Source: Planctomycetota bacterium (GTDB lineage Bacteria > Planctomycetota > UBA1135 > UBA2386). From it: a stretch of DNA of 5,967 nt. This document shows positions 5,545-5,967 of the stretch, in pieces; position 1 is the stretch's first letter, and each line of letters begins with the position of its first letter. Position numbers and translations under genes: made by a program. The notes under the pieces were generated by a model, which had not been told where the DNA came from, made no database searches, and worked only from the letters and a program-made list of their open reading frames with translations. The stretch lies in the NCBI GenBank assembly GCA_003235605.1, contig QJVU01000223.1, positions 1 through 5,967 of the forward strand. Reading direction: 5' to 3'.

Positions 5545-5967
5545 ATGGTGACTCAGCCGAACCCAGAGACTTCACGTACACCACACACACGACCGTCCAC
5601 CCAAGTCACACCACGGGTTGTCAAAGTGGATGCGTGCGAACTACCGGTTCTCGCTGCGCCCTCTCTCGCGGCGCCGGTTCTCGCTGCGCTCTCTCTCGCG
5701 GCGCCGCTTCTCGCTGCACTCCTTCTCGCCGGAGGGGTGATGCCACAATCGGGTCCCGGGGCCAATTCAGGCCCAGAGACCCGGTCCGGTCCGGGGACCA
5801 CCAACAGTGCGGCTGCAAGGCCAGCTCTCCCGACACGGCCGACCGGCCCGGACACCAGGCCCATGGCGGCTCAGCGGGCGGGGCTCAGGCTCATCACCCA
5901 CGACCACCTGATGCCCAAGGGCGCGCTTGCGGTGTTCTCGTTGTCCCCCCTCGGGGAGCACGAGAGC
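5545..5967 (+). CDS. Hypothetical single-pass membrane protein with repeat-built hydrophobic segment (partial, open at right edge)
   Basis: From ATG 5545 the frame stays open for 141 codons to the edge. Residues 1-32 are polar and Thr/Pro/Arg-rich (MVTQPNPETSRTPHTRPSTQ). Residues 33-65 form one long hydrophobic segment made of near-identical decapeptides (VLAAPSLAAP, VLAALSLAAP, LLAALLLAGG). A Gly/Pro/Thr-rich spacer follows, then a more ordinary stretch, LRLITHDHLMPKGALAVFSL. Third codon positions in the last 35 codons are almost all G or C, which supports coding. The expected layout is N-terminus in the cytoplasm, one membrane helix and a soluble part continuing outside the window. The start is uncertain: no ribosome site precedes ATG 5545, and GTG 5626 is an alternative giving a signal-anchor-like beginning. 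I do not recognise the family. Confidence 0.5.
   Translation, partial: MVTQPNPETSRTPHTRPSTQVTPRVVKVDACELPVLAAPSLAAPVLAALSLAAPLLAALLLAGGVMPQSGPGANSGPETRSGPGTTNSAAARPALPTRPTGPDTRPMAAQRAGLRLITHDHLMPKGALAVFSLSPLGEHES
5646..5735 (+). repeat. Three 30-bp tandem repeats
   Basis: Copies at 5646-5675, 5676-5705 and 5706-5735 begin GGTTCTCGCTGCG. The first two differ by one base, the third is diverged, mostly at its end. The unit is ten codons and encodes the hydrophobic segment of the overlapping plus-strand frame. Confidence 0.9.

Noticed and set aside
5217..5864. Minus-strand open frames right of tRNA-Val, including one with RERAQREP repeats
   Set aside because: Composition is Arg/Ala/Gly/Pro-rich noise; the plus frame through the same repeats gives a coherent membrane segment and better third-position bias.

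Overview
High-GC bacterial DNA centred on an arsenic-resistance locus, with a decayed mobile-element edge at a tRNA gene on its right. The organism cannot be fixed from the sequence alone. The style of the integrase remnant (RLRHSAAT box with a long basic linker) and of the ACR3 pump resembles planctomycete-type genomes from memory, so that placement is tentative.

Left part, minus strand (1-2359): three genes in a row read leftwards. They are a secreted two-domain thioredoxin-fold protein without a CXXC motif (2359-1586), a MacB/FtsX-type ABC permease (1537-445) and a LolD/MacB-type ATPase (441 to beyond the left edge). The permease is broken: a stretch that should hold its second membrane helix is missing and the reading frame changes at about 733-740, so as read it is a pseudogene unless this is an assembly error.

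Centre, plus strand (2447-4048): arsR and an ACR3-type arsenite efflux pump form a tight two-gene operon, divergent from the thioredoxin/ABC unit. A perfect 7-bp inverted repeat ends on the base before the arsR ATG. It overlaps a possible -10 element, so it is a good candidate ArsR operator on a transcript with almost no leader. ArsR, the permease and the thioredoxin-like protein each carry an adjacent Cys-Cys pair, which suggests (inference only) that the divergent ABC unit handles a thiophilic metal or metalloid.

Right part (4049-5967): about 400 bases with no convincing gene are followed by minus-strand remnants of a phage/plasmid-type primase C-terminus (4690-4453, frameshifted in a G run) and of a tyrosine integrase C-terminus (4946-4692, lacking the catalytic Tyr). 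An intact tRNA-Val(CAC) with encoded CCA lies at 5193-5119. Integrase debris at the 3' end of a tRNA is the usual scar of an integrated island. To the right is a hairpin-rich, GC-rich spacer. It is followed by an open frame (5545 to the right edge) whose hydrophobic segment is built from 30-bp tandem repeats.
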